Of a DNA stretch of 64,000 nucleotides, positions 29,926-42,375 are shown piece after piece. This DNA comes from Brenneria rubrifaciens (lineage in GTDB: Bacteria; Pseudomonadota; Gammaproteobacteria; Enterobacterales; Enterobacteriaceae). The notes under the pieces were generated by a model. The model was not told the DNA's origin. It ran no database searches and worked only from the letters and a program-made list of their open reading frames with translations. Every line of letters begins with the position of its first letter. The stretch's first letter is position 1. The position numbers and the translations under genes are program-made. The stretch is taken from contig NZ_CP034035.1 in assembly GCF_005484945.1 (NCBI RefSeq), forward strand, positions 3,162,001 to 3,226,000, read 5' to 3'.

Positions 29926-30164
29926 ATTCACCTCTTATTGTTGAAAATATTATTCACCCTATAAAAATTCAAACAATATCGGTAAGAATAGACGATTATC
30001 CGGGGATGTTCATGAAAGTTGCATAACGCATAGTGAATAGAAAAAGAATATTGGAACAACTTTCTTCTCACCCGTCCGTGGAACAAAAAGACCTAGATAA
30101 AATCAGGCAGTTGCGCCATGCCGGACACGAGCCTGACATCAAAAGAGGCTTAGAGGAGGCGAAC

Positions 30165-30251
30165 ATGATCCGAAAGGGGAGACGTAATTGGTTTTCGGAC
30201 CGGCGTATTAACGCCGGTCCTTTCTATTTCTCATACACGCCGCTTGATTAG
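30165..30251 (+). CDS. Small ORF (28 residues) with near-perfect ribosome binding site, before carB
   Basis: ATG 30165 is preceded by AGAGGAGG at a 6-base spacing, one of the strongest Shine-Dalgarno sequences in the window. The peptide is basic at the start ([10 protein letters not shown]) and aromatic at the end (FYFSYTPLD). The same frame is open back to a GTG at 30033, giving 72 residues, but that start has no ribosome binding site. A strong hairpin and T run lie inside the ORF (30197-30231), before the stop, so most transcripts would end without a stop codon. I do not recognise the peptide. It may be a regulatory or leader ORF, or a decayed gene end. Confidence 0.35.
   Translation: MIRKGRRNWFSDRRINAGPFYFSYTPLD
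30197..30231 (+). terminator. Strong plus-strand terminator between the SDR and carB genes
   Basis: GGACCGGCGT (30197-30206) and ACGCCGGTCC (30211-30220) form a perfect 10-bp stem with loop ATTA, followed by TTTCTATTTCT. The T-rich tail exists only on the plus strand, yet carB (minus strand) ends 17 bases away and the SDR gene is also on the minus strand. It therefore implies a plus-strand transcript from 29926-30196 that has no established gene. Confidence 0.75.
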
Positions 30252-33200
30252 CAACTTTTGATCAACGCGTGCATTTCCTGCACCGAGGTCACTTTCTCGG
30301 TAGGATCGGCGTTTAACGACATCGCGGTGGCGAAACCGCCGTTCATGGTCGTATCGTAGTGAACCTTATACTGCAACGCGCTACGGCGAATCAGTTTGGA
30401 ATCTTCAATCGCCTGACGACCTGCCGTGGTGTTGACAATATAGGTGTATTCACCGTTTTTGATGCGATCCTGAATGTGTGGACGTCCTTCATGAACCTTG
30501 TTTACCAGACGAGGATTAATGCCGGCTTCACCCAGCTCAATCGCCGTGCCGTGCGTCGCATCAAGCTCAAAACCGAACCTTATCAGCTTAGCGGCCAAAT
30601 CCACCACGCGAGCTTTGTCGCCTTCACGCACTGACAACAGCGCACGCCCATTTTTTTTCATCTGCGAATTGCTGCCCAGCATCGCTTTGGCAAAGGCTTC
30701 CGCAAAGGTGCGCCCCACGCCCATCACTTCACCGGTAGAACGCATCTCCGGTCCCAGAAGCGGGTCAACGCCAGGGAATTTATTGAACGGCAGTACCACT
30801 TCTTTCACTGAGTAATACGGCGGGATGACTTCCTGGGTAACGCCCTGCTCAGCCAGCGTTTGTCCGACCATCACGCGGGCAGCCACTTTCGCCAACGGAA
30901 CACCAGTGGCTTTAGAGACAAACGGGACGGTACGCGCCGCACGCGGGTTAACCTCAATCAGATAAACTTCATCATTTTTCACCGCGAACTGCGCGTTCAT
31001 CAGTCCGCGAACGCCAAGCTCGAACGCCAGCTTTTCAACCTGCTGACGCATCACATCCTGAATTTCCTTGCTCAGCGTATAAGCCGGCAGAGAACAGGCC
31101 GAGTCACCGGAGTGGACGCCTGCCTGCTCGATGTGTTCCATAATGCCGCCGATCAATACGCGCTCACCATCACAGACGGCATCCACGTCGACTTCGATAG
31201 CATCATCAAGGAAGCGATCCAGCAATACCGGCGCATCGTTGGAAACGCTGACGGCGGTCTGGAAGTAACGGCGCAGGTCGATTTCGTCATAGACGATCTC
31301 CATTGCGCGGCCGCCCAGCACATATGAAGGACGCACCACCAACGGATAACCGATATCGCGCGCTTTTTCCACGGCCTGCTCAATCGCCGTTACGGTGGCG
31401 TTCGCCGGCTGTTTCAGCCCCAGACGGTTTACCGCCTGTTGGAAACGCTCGCGGTCTTCAGCGCGGTCAATGGCGTCCGGGCTGGTGCCAACCACCGGAA
31501 CGCCTGCGGCTTCCAGGGCTCGCGCCAGCTTCAACGGCGTCTGACCGCCGTACTGAACGATCACGCCTTTCGGTTTTTCGATACGGACGATTTCCAGCAC
31601 GTCCTCCAACGTCACCGGTTCAAAGTACAGACGATCGGAGGTGTCGTAATCGGTAGAAACCGTTTCAGGGTTACAGTTGACCATAATGGTTTCATAACCG
31701 TCTTCACGCAGCGCCAGCGAAGCGTGTACGCAGCAGTAATCGAATTCAATGCCCTGACCGATACGGTTTGGACCGCCGCCCAACACCATAATTTTGTCGC
31801 GATCCTGATTCGGATTGGCTTCACACTCATCTTCATAAGTGGAATACATATAGGCGGTATCGGTTGAGAATTCCGCCGCACAGGTGTCGACACGTTTATA
31901 AACCGGATGCAGATCGAACCTGTCCCGCAACTTGCGGATTTCGCTTTCCGCCACGCCCGCCAGTTTCGCCAGACGCGCGTCGGCAAAGCCTTTACGCTTC
32001 AGCAGCCGCAGGAAGTCGGCATCCAGCGCGGCAGCGCCTTTTTCCGCCACCTGTTCTTCCAGACGAACCAGTTCTTCAATCTGAACCAGGAACCAGCGAT
32101 CGATATTCGTGAGGTTGAATACGCCATCAATGGACATTCCCGCACGAAACGCATCGGCGATATACCAGATACGCTCGGCGCCGGCGTCTTTCAGCTCACG
32201 ACGAATTTTGGTCAACGCTTCGGGATCGTCCAGTCCGACTCTCGGATCAAAGCCGGTAGCGCCGACTTCCAGGCCGCGTAGCGCTTTCTGTAATGACTCC
32301 TGCTGCGTGCGGCCAATCGCCATGACTTCACCGACGGATTTCATCTGCGTGGTCAGGCGATCGTTTGAACCAGCGAACTTCTCGAAATTGAAGCGCGGGA
32401 TCTTGGTGACGACATAGTCAATGGACGGCTCGAAGGACGCTGGCGTACGACCGCCGGTAATATCATTCATCAGTTCGTCAAGCGTGTAACCCACCGCTAG
32501 CTTGGCGGCGATTTTCGCGATCGGAAACCCGGTCGCTTTGGATGCCAACGCCGAAGAGCGGGAAACACGCGGGTTCATTTCGATGACAATCAGACGGCCG
32601 TTCTTCGGGTTAACCGAGAACTGCACGTTGGAACCGCCGGTTTCCACGCCAATCTCACGCAGTACCGCCATCGAAGCGTTACGCATGATTTGATATTCTT
32701 TGTCGGTCAGGGTTTGCGCCGGGGCTACGGTGATGGAGTCGCCGGTGTGAATACCCATCGCATCGAAGTTTTCGATGGAGCAGACGATGATGCAGTTGTC
32801 GTTCCTGTCGCGAACCACTTCCATCTCATACTCTTTCCAACCAATCAGAGATTCGTCGATCAGCAGTTCTTTCGTCGGGGAAAGATCCAGACCGCGTTCG
32901 CAGATTTCTTCAAACTCTTCACGGTTATAGGCGATACCGCCGCCGGTGCCGCCCATGGTAAAGGAAGGACGAATAATGCAGGGGAAACCCACGTCCGCCG
33001 CCACAGCCAGCGCTTCCTCCATATTATGTGCGATACCGGAACGCGCCGTATCCAGACCAATTTTCTTCATCGCTTTATCAAAGCGCTGACGATCTTCCGC
33101 TTTATCAATCGCATCGGCGGTCGCGCCAATCATCGTGACGCCGAATTCGGCCAACACGCCCTGACGCTCCAGTTCCAGCGCACAGTTCAGCGCCGTCTGG

Positions 33201-33475
33201 CCGCCCATGGTCGGCAGTACCGCGTCCGGGCGCTCTTTCTCAATGATTTTGCGCACGACTTCCCAGTGAATCGGCTCAATATAGGTCGCATCGGCCATTT
33301 CCGGGTCGGTCATAATGGTGGCCGGATTGGAGTTCACCAGAATGACGCGGTAGCCCTCTTCACGCAGCGCTTTACACGCCTGCGCGCCTGAGTAGTCAAA
33401 TTCACACGCCTGCCCGATAACAATCGGACCGGCGCCGAGGATCAGGATGCTTTTAATATCTGTACGTTTTGGCAT
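30248..33475 (-). CDS. carB: Carbamoyl-phosphate synthase large subunit
   Basis: A 1075-residue enzyme (E. coli 1073) that makes carbamoyl phosphate for arginine and pyrimidine synthesis, using ammonia delivered from CarA. Two homologous ATP-grasp halves are visible, each opening with a block such as [20 protein letters not shown] (residue ~12) and [18 protein letters not shown] (~560). The C-terminal ~140 residues form the MGS-like allosteric domain for UMP, IMP and ornithine. It is preceded by carA with a 14-base gap; carAB form one operon. No intrinsic terminator for it is seen on its own strand. Confidence 0.98.
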   Translation of the reverse strand: MPKRTDIKSILILGAGPIVIGQACEFDYSGAQACKALREEGYRVILVNSNPATIMTDPEMADATYIEPIHWEVVRKIIEKERPDAVLPTMGGQTALNCALELERQGVLAEFGVTMIGATADAIDKAEDRQRFDKAMKKIGLDTARSGIAHNMEEALAVAADVGFPCIIRPSFTMGGTGGGIAYNREEFEEICERGLDLSPTKELLIDESLIGWKEYEMEVVRDRNDNCIIVCSIENFDAMGIHTGDSITVAPAQTLTDKEYQIMRNASMAVLREIGVETGGSNVQFSVNPKNGRLIVIEMNPRVSRSSALASKATGFPIAKIAAKLAVGYTLDELMNDITGGRTPASFEPSIDYVVTKIPRFNFEKFAGSNDRLTTQMKSVGEVMAIGRTQQESLQKALRGLEVGATGFDPRVGLDDPEALTKIRRELKDAGAERIWYIADAFRAGMSIDGVFNLTNIDRWFLVQIEELVRLEEQVAEKGAAALDADFLRLLKRKGFADARLAKLAGVAESEIRKLRDRFDLHPVYKRVDTCAAEFSTDTAYMYSTYEDECEANPNQDRDKIMVLGGGPNRIGQGIEFDYCCVHASLALREDGYETIMVNCNPETVSTDYDTSDRLYFEPVTLEDVLEIVRIEKPKGVIVQYGGQTPLKLARALEAAGVPVVGTSPDAIDRAEDRERFQQAVNRLGLKQPANATVTAIEQAVEKARDIGYPLVVRPSYVLGGRAMEIVYDEIDLRRYFQTAVSVSNDAPVLLDRFLDDAIEVDVDAVCDGERVLIGGIMEHIEQAGVHSGDSACSLPAYTLSKEIQDVMRQQVEKLAFELGVRGLMNAQFAVKNDEVYLIEVNPRAARTVPFVSKATGVPLAKVAARVMVGQTLAEQGVTQEVIPPYYSVKEVVLPFNKFPGVDPLLGPEMRSTGEVMGVGRTFAEAFAKAMLGSNSQMKKNGRALLSVREGDKARVVDLAAKLIRFGFELDATHGTAIELGEAGINPRLVNKVHEGRPHIQDRIKNGEYTYIVNTTAGRQAIEDSKLIRRSALQYKVHYDTTMNGGFATAMSLNADPTEKVTSVQEMHALIKSC

Positions 33476-33489
33476 TTTCTCGCTCCTGA

Positions 33490-34638
33490 TTATTTTGCTG
33501 AAGAACGGTAAGTCTGAATCAATTCAATGAAGTGGTCGAAAAAGGGCGCCGCATCATGCGGGCCGGGGCTGGCCTCCGGGTGCCCCTGGAAACTGAACGC
33601 CGGCTTATCGGTACGGTGAATCCCCTGTACCGTATGATCAAACAGCGATATGTGGGTCACACGCAACGTGTCGGGCAAATTATTTTCATCAACGGCAAAA
33701 CCGTGGTTCTGTGCGGTGATCATCACGCGGTTGTTATCCAGATCTTTCACCGGATGATTGCCGCCGTGGTGACCAAGCTTCATTTTTATCGTCTGTGCGC
33801 CGCTGGCCAATGCCAGCAACTGGTGACCCAGACAAATACCAAACACCGGGATATCCGTTTCCAAATAAGTTTTAATCGCGCGGATAGCGTAGTCACAAGG
33901 CTCTGGGTCGCCCGGACCGTTGGACAGGAAAATCCCATCCGGGTTAAGTTTCAATACGTCTTCCGCAGAGGTTTGCGCCGGAACGACGGTCAGACGGCAG
34001 CCTCTGTCCACCAGCAGGCGCAGGATGTTGCGCTTCACACCGTAATCATAAGCGACAACATGGTAAGGCAACTCGGCTTCCTGTCTGGCGACGGGCAGTT
34101 CACCTTCCAGCGTCCAACTCCCCTGCAACCAGCCATAGCTGTCAGCCGTCGTCACTTCTTTTGCCAAATCCATTCCTTTCAAACCCGGAAACGCTTTGGC
34201 TTTTTCCAGCGCCAGGGCCGCATCCGGCGCATCGGCCGCGATAATACAGCCGTTCTGGGCGCCTTTTTCTCGCAGTAGACGGGTCAGTTTGCGGGTATCA
34301 ATATCAGCGATGGCGACAATGTTATGGCGCTTGAGGTAATCGGACAGGTTTTCTTCACTGCGGTAGTTACTGGCAATCAGCGGCAGGTCGCGAATAACAA
34401 GGCCCTGAGCATGTACGGAAGGAGATTCTTCGTCGCTGGCATTTGTGCCGACATTACCAATATGAGGATAAGTGAGCGTGACTATCTGGCGAGAATAGGA
34501 AGGATCAGTAAGGATTTCTTGATAACCGGTCATCGACGTATTGAAGACCACTTCCCCCACTGCCGTCCCTTGCGCCCCAATGGCCCGACCGTGGAATTGG
34601 GTTCCGTCTTCCAGAACCAATAGCGCTGACTTAATCAA
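33490..34638 (-). CDS. carA: Carbamoyl-phosphate synthase small (glutaminase) subunit, UUG start
   Basis: A 382-residue class I glutamine amidotransferase, the same length as E. coli CarA. The catalytic cysteine lies in GICLGHQ near residue 269, and the histidine/glutamate pair in [11 protein letters not shown]. The N-terminal block [19 protein letters not shown] is typical. The start is set at TTG 34638 because GGAGG lies only 5 bases before it and E. coli carA also starts with UUG. An in-frame ATG at 34665 would add nine residues and lacks a ribosome binding site. Control is expected from the ARG box and purine/pyrimidine sites upstream. Confidence 0.97.
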   Translation of the reverse strand: MIKSALLVLEDGTQFHGRAIGAQGTAVGEVVFNTSMTGYQEILTDPSYSRQIVTLTYPHIGNVGTNASDEESPSVHAQGLVIRDLPLIASNYRSEENLSDYLKRHNIVAIADIDTRKLTRLLREKGAQNGCIIAADAPDAALALEKAKAFPGLKGMDLAKEVTTADSYGWLQGSWTLEGELPVARQEAELPYHVVAYDYGVKRNILRLLVDRGCRLTVVPAQTSAEDVLKLNPDGIFLSNGPGDPEPCDYAIRAIKTYLETDIPVFGICLGHQLLALASGAQTIKMKLGHHGGNHPVKDLDNNRVMITAQNHGFAVDENNLPDTLRVTHISLFDHTVQGIHRTDKPAFSFQGHPEASPGPHDAAPFFDHFIELIQTYRSSAK

Positions 34639-34671
34639 AACACCCTCCAAGGAATAAAAAATCATGTTATT

Positions 34672-34685
34672 TGCATATTAATTCA
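34672..34685. promoter_or_regulatory. ARG box (ArgR operator) for carAB
   Basis: TGCATATTAATTCA differs from the ArgR core consensus TGAATWWWWATTCA at one position. It lies 34-47 bases upstream of the UUG start, where the E. coli carAB P2 promoter is overlapped by a pair of ARG boxes. A second, much weaker box may follow 3 bases further upstream. Confidence 0.75.
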
Positions 34686-34708
34686 GACTCACCGTTCTAA
34701 ATCAATGC

Positions 34709-34734
34709 AAAAATTACCTGTCAGGTAAATTTTT
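34709..34734. promoter_or_regulatory. Palindrome in the carAB promoter region
   Basis: AAAAATTACCTG (34709-34720) mirrors CAGGTAAATTTTT (34722-34734) around a single T, with one extra base in one arm. It sits 24 bases upstream of the ARG box. It looks like an operator rather than a terminator. I do not know a regulator for it. Confidence 0.45.
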
Positions 34735-34861
34735 GGCAAATTGGGCGCATTTTAATGATGCCCTGCCAACTTGTCTACTCCAACCGTCTTTTTTCTCGCC
34801 TTTTTATGCTTTCTGGCGTAAATAACCGCTCACAACCCTGAAAAAACACATTAACTGGGTC

Positions 34862-34877
34862 AAGTAAACGGTTGCTA
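34862..34877. promoter_or_regulatory. PurR-like operator upstream of carAB
   Basis: AAGTAAACGGTTGCTA fits the PurR consensus (ANGCAANCGNTTNCNT) at nine of eleven defined positions, including the central AANCGNTT. It is ~225 bases upstream of carA, a distance similar to the PurR site that acts on E. coli carAB promoter P1. Confidence 0.55.
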
Positions 34878-35085
34878 ACCGAGATTGCTAAAATATGATT
34901 GATAATCAACCAACATAGGCCGTTTGTGGATTTCGAACGGATCAATAAGGTCTGAAAAACGAATAAAAATGGATAAAATAAATATCACAATGTGAAAATT
35001 AATCAGAAATGAATTTAATAAAAGTAACGGTTATAAATCGCTACTTTTATCATTAGGTTATAAACTTAAAAAAATAAGTAAACTA

Positions 35086-36256
<1,171 letters not shown>

Positions 36257-37207
36257 TTAATCGACTTGTTTCACTTCCACACGTAGCTCTTTCGGTACTT
36301 CAAAGACGATATTCTCTTCACGCCCCTGCATTTCAACAGCAATCCTGCCGCCTAGCGCCTGTAAACGTTTAATGACCTGCTGAACCAGAATATCCGGCGC
36401 GGAGGCGCCTGCCGTAACGCCGACGCGCGATACGCCGATTAACCAGCTTTCCTGAATGTCTTCCGCCGCATCTATCAGATAGGCCGCCTTGCCCGCCCGC
36501 TGAGCCAATTCAGCCAGACGGTTGGAATTGGAAGAGTTCCTTGACCCTACCACCAGCACGACATCCGCTTCCTCCGCCAGATTGCGCACCGCTTCCTGAC
36601 GATTCGTGGTGGCATAGCAGATATCATCTTTACGCGGACCGACAATTTGCGGGAACCGTGCGCGCAGCGCGTCAATCACCGCCGATGTATCGTCAACCGA
36701 TAACGTTGTCTGCGTCATAAAGCAGAGGTTGGTTGCATCCTTGACCTGCAACTGCCAGACATCTTCGGGCGACTCAACCAGGTACATCCCGCCCTCGGCG
36801 TTACTGTACTGACCCATCGTGCCTTCCACTTCAGGATGACCCGCATGCCCGATAAGAATCGCCTCAGTGCCTTTGCGGCTGGCCCGGGCTACTTCCATAT
36901 GCACTTTGGTCACTAAAGGACAGGTGGCGTCAAAGACCGTCAAATCACGGCTTTTTGCTTCAGCGCGCACCGCCTGAGAAACGCCATGCGCAGAGAAAAT
37001 CAGAATCGAACCATCCGGCACGTCATTGAGCTGCTCGATGAATATCGCGCCACGCTCACGTAACCCGTTAACCACATAGCGATTATGCACCACTTCGTGA
37101 CGAACGTAGATCGGCGTGCCGTATATCTCCAGCGCCCGTTCGACAATGCTGATAGCCCGATCGACGCCAGCACAGAAACCACGTGGGTTAGCCAGCAAAA
37201 TTTGCAT
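36257..37207 (-). CDS. ispH: 4-hydroxy-3-methylbut-2-enyl diphosphate reductase IspH
   Basis: A 316-residue iron-sulfur enzyme, the same length as E. coli IspH. It makes IPP and DMAPP in the last step of the MEP isoprenoid pathway. The three cluster-binding cysteines lie in [10 protein letters not shown] (C12), [11 protein letters not shown] (C96) and [11 protein letters not shown] (C197), and the catalytic glutamate in GHPEVEGT (E126). The start at 37207 ([10 protein letters not shown]) is fixed by family conservation; a longer frame to 37345 lies within fkpB. It overlaps the end of fkpB by 20 bases. Confidence 0.98.
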   Translation of the reverse strand: MQILLANPRGFCAGVDRAISIVERALEIYGTPIYVRHEVVHNRYVVNGLRERGAIFIEQLNDVPDGSILIFSAHGVSQAVRAEAKSRDLTVFDATCPLVTKVHMEVARASRKGTEAILIGHAGHPEVEGTMGQYSNAEGGMYLVESPEDVWQLQVKDATNLCFMTQTTLSVDDTSAVIDALRARFPQIVGPRKDDICYATTNRQEAVRNLAEEADVVLVVGSRNSSNSNRLAELAQRAGKAAYLIDAAEDIQESWLIGVSRVGVTAGASAPDILVQQVIKRLQALGGRIAVEMQGREENIVFEVPKELRVEVKQVD

Positions 37208-37661
37208 GGGGAACCTCCTGCCGAGAAGGGGCGATCGCCAATACTTCCAGATCGAACGTAATAGCCTGACCTGCCAGCGGGTGGTTGAAATCCACCGTGA
37301 TGGACTCCTCCGCCACTTCACGGATAATCCCTGGCATATCATCACCGCCTATACCGCTGAACAACATAATGGTGCCCACATCCGGCACACCGGTTTCGGC
37401 AAAATCACGACGCAGAAAGAATTGAATCAGATCGGGATTCGTCAGGCCAAAAGCGGATTCTGCCGATAGTGTGAACTGACGCCTGTCGCCGCACTTGAGT
37501 CCCAGTAGGTTCTTTTCCAGTTCACTGGACAAACTGCCATCACCCAGGCGGAACAGCGCAGGTTTACCGCTTTCACGGGTGGACTCCGCCGCAGAACCAT
37601 CCGCCAGCGTCAGGATAAAGTGCACCCGCACCTCGCTGTTACTTTGTACTGTCTCAGACAT
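37188..37661 (-). CDS. fkpB: FKBP-type peptidyl-prolyl isomerase FkpB (SlpA)
   Basis: A 157-residue SlyD-like FKBP (E. coli 149). It is a cytoplasmic prolyl isomerase and weak chaperone with ribosome association. The FKBP core (~10-70 and 125-145) is split by an insert-in-flap domain, and there is no metal-binding histidine tail, unlike SlyD. Its ATG shares one base with the lspA stop and its end overlaps ispH by 20 bases, so the block lspA-fkpB-ispH is translationally coupled. Confidence 0.95.
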   Translation of the reverse strand: MSETVQSNSEVRVHFILTLADGSAAESTRESGKPALFRLGDGSLSSELEKNLLGLKCGDRRQFTLSAESAFGLTNPDLIQFFLRRDFAETGVPDVGTIMLFSGIGGDDMPGIIREVAEESITVDFNHPLAGQAITFDLEVLAIAPSRQEVPHANFAG

Positions 37662-38170
37662 CAGTGACCTTTTTGTTTGACGGTATCACCATGCGGATTG
37701 AAAAAGCCTTCCAGCACAATCAGAGCCGCGCCGATACAAATGGCCGTGTCTGCCAGATTGAAGGTGGCAAAATGCCAGTCCCCCACATAGAAGTCGATGA
37801 AATCCACCACAAATCCATGCCATGTCCGGTCAAACAGATTGCCTAACGCACCGCCGATAATCAGTGCGTAAGCAATGTTATTTAACTTTTGCTGCGCACT
37901 GCCACGATACATCATCACCAGTAAAGCGACCACAATCGCCACCGCGACCCCCGCAAAGAACCAGCGCTGCCAGCCGCCTTTATCCGCCAGAAAGCTGAAC
38001 GCCGCGCCATAATTCCGCGCATAGTGCAGGTTTAGATAAGGAAACAGAGGCTGCGTATCCCCCAGGGCAAAGTGAGTGAGAATCCACTGTTTGCTGCCAA
38101 AGTCGATAGCGAAAACAACCAGCACCAGCCAAAGCCAGCGCAATCCACTCGAACAGATCGATTTATTCAT
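37661..38170 (-). CDS. lspA: Lipoprotein signal peptidase LspA
   Basis: A 169-residue inner membrane aspartyl protease (E. coli 164) that cleaves the signal peptide from diacylglyceryl prolipoproteins; it is the globomycin target. Four membrane segments are visible. The catalytic aspartates lie in GNLFDR (near 118) and FNLADTAI (near 140), and the NYGAAFSFL block near residue 55 is conserved. It overlaps ileS and fkpB by one base each. Confidence 0.97.
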   Translation of the reverse strand: MNKSICSSGLRWLWLVLVVFAIDFGSKQWILTHFALGDTQPLFPYLNLHYARNYGAAFSFLADKGGWQRWFFAGVAVAIVVALLVMMYRGSAQQKLNNIAYALIIGGALGNLFDRTWHGFVVDFIDFYVGDWHFATFNLADTAICIGAALIVLEGFFNPHGDTVKQKGH

Positions 38171-40983
38171 CAGACAAATTTACGCTCTTCTCCATTGCCG
38201 CCGACGTTAGTTGCGCAGCGACCACAAATGTCAGGATGATCGGCGTGAGTTCCGATATCTGACTCATAGTGCCAGCAGCGAGGACACTTGTTCCCTTCCG
38301 CCTTGTTTAAGGCAATTTTAAGGCCGGAGAGTTCCGTATCTTGCGCTTCGACAGGCGCATTTTCATACCGCTCAACCAACGCTTTCGAGGTCAACAGCGC
38401 AAAATGCAGTTCCTGATGTAATCGATTCAATCTACCCGCCAGATTAGCATCGGCATATAACGTGACGGCAGCTTCCAGCGATCCGCCGACACGTTTGTCA
38501 TTACGCGCCTGCTCAATCACTTTGTTTACTTCGCTACGCACTTTCAGAATATCCGCCCAGAAAACGTCATTCATGGTTTCAGCCGAATCCAGGCCGAACA
38601 AGCCGTCATACCACTCCTCGGTAAAGACATATTGAGCCCGCTCACCCGGCAGGTAGTTCCAGATCTCGTCCGCGGTGAACGACAGGATCGGCGCCATCCA
38701 GCGAACCAATGCTTCGGAAATATGATACAGCGCCGTCTGGCAACTGCGGCGGGCAACGCTATCGCCTTTTGCCGTGTACTGACGATCCTTGATGATGTCC
38801 AGATAGAACGACCCCATTTCAATGGAGCAGAATTGCATCAGACGTTGTACGACACGGTGGAAATCATAGCTCTCGTAAGCTTCGATAATCTCTTCCTGCG
38901 CCGCTTTCGCGCAGCCAACCGCCCAGCGATCCAAGACCACCATCTCGTCAGGTTTCACGCTATGCAACTTCGGGTCGAACCCGTTCAGGTTGGCCAACAG
39001 GAAACGCGCGGTGTTACGAATACGGCGATAGGCATCGGCGGAGCGTTTCAGAATTTCATCGGAAACCGCAATCTCGCCTGAGTAATCGGTTGAGCCGATC
39101 CATAAACGCAGAATGTCGGCGCCCAGCTTATCCATCACGTCCTGAGGGCTGACGGTATTGCCGATCGACTTGGACATTTTACGTCCCTGACCATCAACGG
39201 TGAAACCGTGCGTCAACACCTGACGGTAGGGAGCTTTGCCTTTGATCGCCGTCGAAATCATCAGTGAAGACATGAACCAACCGCGATGCTGATCGGAACC
39301 TTCAAGATACATATCCGCCGCGTGCCCGTTAAACTCAGGGCGCACACCCACCACGGAAGCATGCGTCGAGCCGGAGTCAAACCACACATCCAGCGTGTCC
39401 GGGACTTTGACGTAATGCTCGGCGTCGGCCCCCAGCACATCGGCCGGGTCAAGATCCCACCATGCCTGGATGCCGTCCTGCTCAACACGTTTGGCGACGG
39501 CCTCAATCAGTTCACCGGTACGCGGGTGCAGTTCCTCCGTTTCTTTGTGAACAAACAGCGACATCGGTACGCCCCAGGTGCGCTGACGGGAAATACACCA
39601 GTCAGGACGGTTAGCCACCATCGCTTCAATACGCGCCTGTCCCCAGTCAGGAATCCACTGCACGCCTTTGATTTCAGACAGCGACTGCCGACGCAGGCCT
39701 TTCTGATCCATGCTGACAAACCACTGCGGCGTCGCACGGAAGATGATGGGCGTTTTGTGACGCCAGCAGCACGGGTAGCTGTGCAGCAGTTTTTCAATAT
39801 GCAGCAAAGCGCCTTTTTCACGCAGAATTTCAACAACGATGTCGTTGGCTTTAAAGACGAACTTACCGTCCAGCTCAGGATAAGTCCCGGTCAGATAGCA
39901 GCCGTTCGGCCCTACCGGATTGGCGATTTCCAATCCATATTGCTGACCGATAACATAGTCTTCCGGGCCATGTCCCGGCGCGGTATGCACCGCCCCCGTC
40001 CCCGCGTCCAGCGTGACGTGTTCACCCAGAATCACCGGAACATCAAAGCCCATAAACGGATGCTGAAAGCGCAGCAGCTCCAGATCACTGCCTTTGCATT
40101 CGCCTAGAACCTGCCAATGCGCCACACCCAGACGCTTCATGACGCTCTCAACCAGATCGGCGGCCAAAATCAGCGCTTGTCCTTCGATTTGCACCAGGTG
40201 ATAAATAAATTCTGAATTCAGCGCGATCGCACGGTTCGCGGGCAGTGTCCACGGCGTGGTGGTCCAGATAACCAGCGAAAGCGGCCCTTCGACCTGACTC
40301 ACGCCGAATTTTGCACAAACCGCAGCGGCATCAATGGCGCCAAACGCCACATCAATGGAAGGAGAGGTCTTATCGTAATATTCCACCTCTGCTTCGGCCA
40401 GCGCAGAACCACAGTCGGCACACCAGTGAACCGGCTTCGCGCCTTTATGCAGGTGGCCGTTTTCAATGATACGGCCCAGCGCACGGATAATGTTCGCTTC
40501 AGTCTGAAAATCCATCGTCAGATAAGGATGCGTCCAGTCACCCAACACGCCCAGGCGAATAAAGTCTTTTTTCTGACCCTCGACCTGTTCGGCGGCATAT
40601 TTACGGCACTCGGCGCGGAACTCCGCCGCACTCACCTTCTCTCCCGGCTTACCGATCAGTTGTTCGACTTTCAGTTCGATAGGCAAGCCATGGCAGTCCC
40701 AGCCCGGTACGTAAGGAGAGTCGTAGCCGGATAGACCTTTAGACTTGACGATAATATCTTTAAGAATCTTGTTAACCGAGTGACCAATGTGAATGCTGCC
40801 ATTCGCATACGGAGGACCATCATGCAGAATGAAGGTTTTTTTACCTTTTTTGGCATTACGAATAACCCCGTACAGATCCTGCTCATACCAGCGTTTCAGC
40901 ATGTCAGGTTCACGCTTGGCCAAATCGCCACGCATCGGGAACCCTGTTTCCGGCAAATTCAGGGTAGTCTTATAATCACTCAT
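38170..40983 (-). CDS. ileS: Isoleucyl-tRNA synthetase
   Basis: A 937-residue class Ia synthetase (E. coli 938) that charges tRNA-Ile. The HIGH motif is seen as SIHIGHSVN near residue 60, and KMSKS in [10 protein letters not shown] near 603. The CP1 editing domain (with the GHGPEDY block) lies between them. The C-terminal zinc site is CPRCW...CGRC in the last 40 residues. It is of the eukaryote-unlike, mupirocin-sensitive type by this zinc-finger arrangement. It starts 32 bases after ribF and overlaps lspA by one base. Confidence 0.98.
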   Translation of the reverse strand: MSDYKTTLNLPETGFPMRGDLAKREPDMLKRWYEQDLYGVIRNAKKGKKTFILHDGPPYANGSIHIGHSVNKILKDIIVKSKGLSGYDSPYVPGWDCHGLPIELKVEQLIGKPGEKVSAAEFRAECRKYAAEQVEGQKKDFIRLGVLGDWTHPYLTMDFQTEANIIRALGRIIENGHLHKGAKPVHWCADCGSALAEAEVEYYDKTSPSIDVAFGAIDAAAVCAKFGVSQVEGPLSLVIWTTTPWTLPANRAIALNSEFIYHLVQIEGQALILAADLVESVMKRLGVAHWQVLGECKGSDLELLRFQHPFMGFDVPVILGEHVTLDAGTGAVHTAPGHGPEDYVIGQQYGLEIANPVGPNGCYLTGTYPELDGKFVFKANDIVVEILREKGALLHIEKLLHSYPCCWRHKTPIIFRATPQWFVSMDQKGLRRQSLSEIKGVQWIPDWGQARIEAMVANRPDWCISRQRTWGVPMSLFVHKETEELHPRTGELIEAVAKRVEQDGIQAWWDLDPADVLGADAEHYVKVPDTLDVWFDSGSTHASVVGVRPEFNGHAADMYLEGSDQHRGWFMSSLMISTAIKGKAPYRQVLTHGFTVDGQGRKMSKSIGNTVSPQDVMDKLGADILRLWIGSTDYSGEIAVSDEILKRSADAYRRIRNTARFLLANLNGFDPKLHSVKPDEMVVLDRWAVGCAKAAQEEIIEAYESYDFHRVVQRLMQFCSIEMGSFYLDIIKDRQYTAKGDSVARRSCQTALYHISEALVRWMAPILSFTADEIWNYLPGERAQYVFTEEWYDGLFGLDSAETMNDVFWADILKVRSEVNKVIEQARNDKRVGGSLEAAVTLYADANLAGRLNRLHQELHFALLTSKALVERYENAPVEAQDTELSGLKIALNKAEGNKCPRCWHYESDIGTHADHPDICGRCATNVGGNGEERKFV

Positions 40984-41015
40984 TAGATTCTCGATTTCGT
41001 TTTCGGCTAGAAAAA

Positions 41016-41957
41016 TTAAACCGGTGTCTTTAACCCAAAAAATATCCGGGCCGTCACCACATCATCAGCGATTTGCTGCTTTAATGCTTCAAGCGAGGCA
41101 AAACGCTGTTCATTACGTATCTTTTTACGGAGTACCACTTCAATATAACGACCATACAGATCCATCGTCACATCCAGTAAATGCACTTCAAGCTGCTGGC
41201 GCTTGTCTCCCGTTACCGTCGGACGCGTACCAATATTGGCAACGCCTGGCAAGGGTACATCGCCCAGACCATATACACTGACGGCATAAACGCCGCTGAC
41301 TGGCGAAATCTGGCGTTTTAACGGCAAATTGGCGGTCGGAAAACCGATCGTCCGCCCTAATTCATTACCATGCACTACACGCCCGGAAATACTGTAGGGA
41401 TGCCCCAACAGACTTTCCGCCAGCGTTAAGTCATCATGGCTGAGCGCCTCACGAACCGCCGTACTGCTCACTCGTTTGCCGCCGTTACAGAATGAGTCGG
41501 TGCTGATGACCTCAAACCCTGCCTTGAGCCCGGCGCTTTGTAATAACAGGAAATCACCCTGCCGACCAGCGCCAAAACGAAAGTCATCGCCAACCACCAG
41601 AAACCGGACGCCCAGTTTTTCCACCAGCAGTTTGGATACAAACGTTTGGGCATCGTTGGCGGCAAAACGCGCATCAAACTTCACGCACAGCAGGTAATCC
41701 ACCCCAGCCTTTGCCAGGTAATTCACTTTATCGCGCAGGCGAGTCAGACGCGCGGGCGCTCTTTCAGCAGAAAACAACTCCAGCGGCTGCGGTTCAAAAA
41801 TCATTACCATGACGGGTAAACCGCGCGATTGCCCTTCCTGCTTCAAGCGTTCCAGCAACATTTGATGTCCGCGGTGCACGCCGTCAAAATTACCAATAGT
41901 AAGCACACAGCCATAATGGTGCGTCCGAAGATTGTGTATACCGCGAATTAGCTGCAT
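41016..41957 (-). CDS. ribF: Bifunctional riboflavin kinase / FAD synthetase RibF
   Basis: A 313-residue enzyme, the same length as in E. coli. It converts riboflavin to FMN and then FAD. The N-terminal nucleotidyltransferase part has [11 protein letters not shown] near residue 22 and the [14 protein letters not shown] [10 protein letters not shown] block near 165; the C-terminal flavokinase domain (~185-313) includes [11 protein letters not shown]. It heads the ribF-ileS-lspA-fkpB-ispH operon and is divergent from rpsT. Confidence 0.97.
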   Translation of the reverse strand: MQLIRGIHNLRTHHYGCVLTIGNFDGVHRGHQMLLERLKQEGQSRGLPVMVMIFEPQPLELFSAERAPARLTRLRDKVNYLAKAGVDYLLCVKFDARFAANDAQTFVSKLLVEKLGVRFLVVGDDFRFGAGRQGDFLLLQSAGLKAGFEVISTDSFCNGGKRVSSTAVREALSHDDLTLAESLLGHPYSISGRVVHGNELGRTIGFPTANLPLKRQISPVSGVYAVSVYGLGDVPLPGVANIGTRPTVTGDKRQQLEVHLLDVTMDLYGRYIEVVLRKKIRNEQRFASLEALKQQIADDVVTARIFFGLKTPV

Positions 41958-42375
41958 GGCTGGCTCAGAACAATATGGGTTAAAATAATGGAAATCGGCG
42001 GATTATACCTTGTACAGCGAGTAAGGTTAACCCGCGATTAACGCCTTTTGCCGTCAGCATTTTGGATGCTGTTGCTATTTTTGCTGTTTTGGCACGGATC
42101 ATCGGCGATTACCCCCAAGAACCAGGGTATTCCGACAAAGGGTTTATCCATGATTAATTGTTTTATCGCGGTTTGATAGCATCGGAGGGAATTTATGATG
42201 CGAAAAGCTGTATTCCACCGCGTGAAGCTGTTAAAATCCTGCGCCATCACAACGTAACAAGCGTCGACGTACAAACGGCGCTTATTTGCACAAATCCATT
42301 GACAAACGAAGGCTAAAAGGGCATATTCCTCGGCCTTTGAATTGTCCTCAATAGAAAATATTTGGGAGTTGGACC
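41958..42375. other. Divergent intergenic region between ribF and rpsT
   Basis: These 418 bases hold the rpsT promoter (42299-42327) and rpsT leader, plus the ribF promoter which I could not pinpoint. E. coli annotates the small ORF yaaY near here. The 78-codon minus-strand ORF at 42038-42274 does not resemble it and has no strong start, so it is not called. Confidence 0.6.
42299..42327 (+). promoter_or_regulatory. rpsT promoter
   Basis: TTGACA (42299-42304), a 17-base spacer and CATATT (42322-42327) make a strong sigma-70 promoter. The position and the following CCTCGGCCTTTGAATTGTCC resemble E. coli rpsT promoter P2, from memory. It gives a leader of about 42 bases. Confidence 0.85.

Larger units (their letters stand above)
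34639..35085. promoter_or_regulatory. carAB control region
   Basis: These 447 bases separate dapB from carA. In E. coli the equivalent region carries promoter P2 (arginine-controlled) near the gene and P1 (pyrimidine/purine-controlled) upstream. Here a good ARG box (34672-34685), a symmetrical element (34709-34734) and a PurR-like site (34862-34877) occur in that order, so the layout seems conserved. The part next to dapB is very A/T-rich. I could not fix the promoter hexamers with confidence. Confidence 0.65.

Noticed and set aside
30033..30164. N-terminal extension of the small ORF back to GTG 30033 (72 residues)
   Set aside because: The GTG has no ribosome binding site, whereas ATG 30165 has a near-perfect one.
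32690..34278. Long plus-strand ORFs (about 233 and 248 codons) opposite carB and carA
   Set aside because: Antisense shadows of highly conserved genes; no starts or homology of their own.
39286..40107. 273-codon plus-strand ORF opposite ileS
   Set aside because: Antisense shadow of a complete synthetase gene.
42038..42274. 78-codon minus-strand ORF upstream of rpsT, possible yaaY analogue
   Set aside because: No resemblance to E. coli YaaY that I can see and no convincing start; it lies in promoter/leader DNA.
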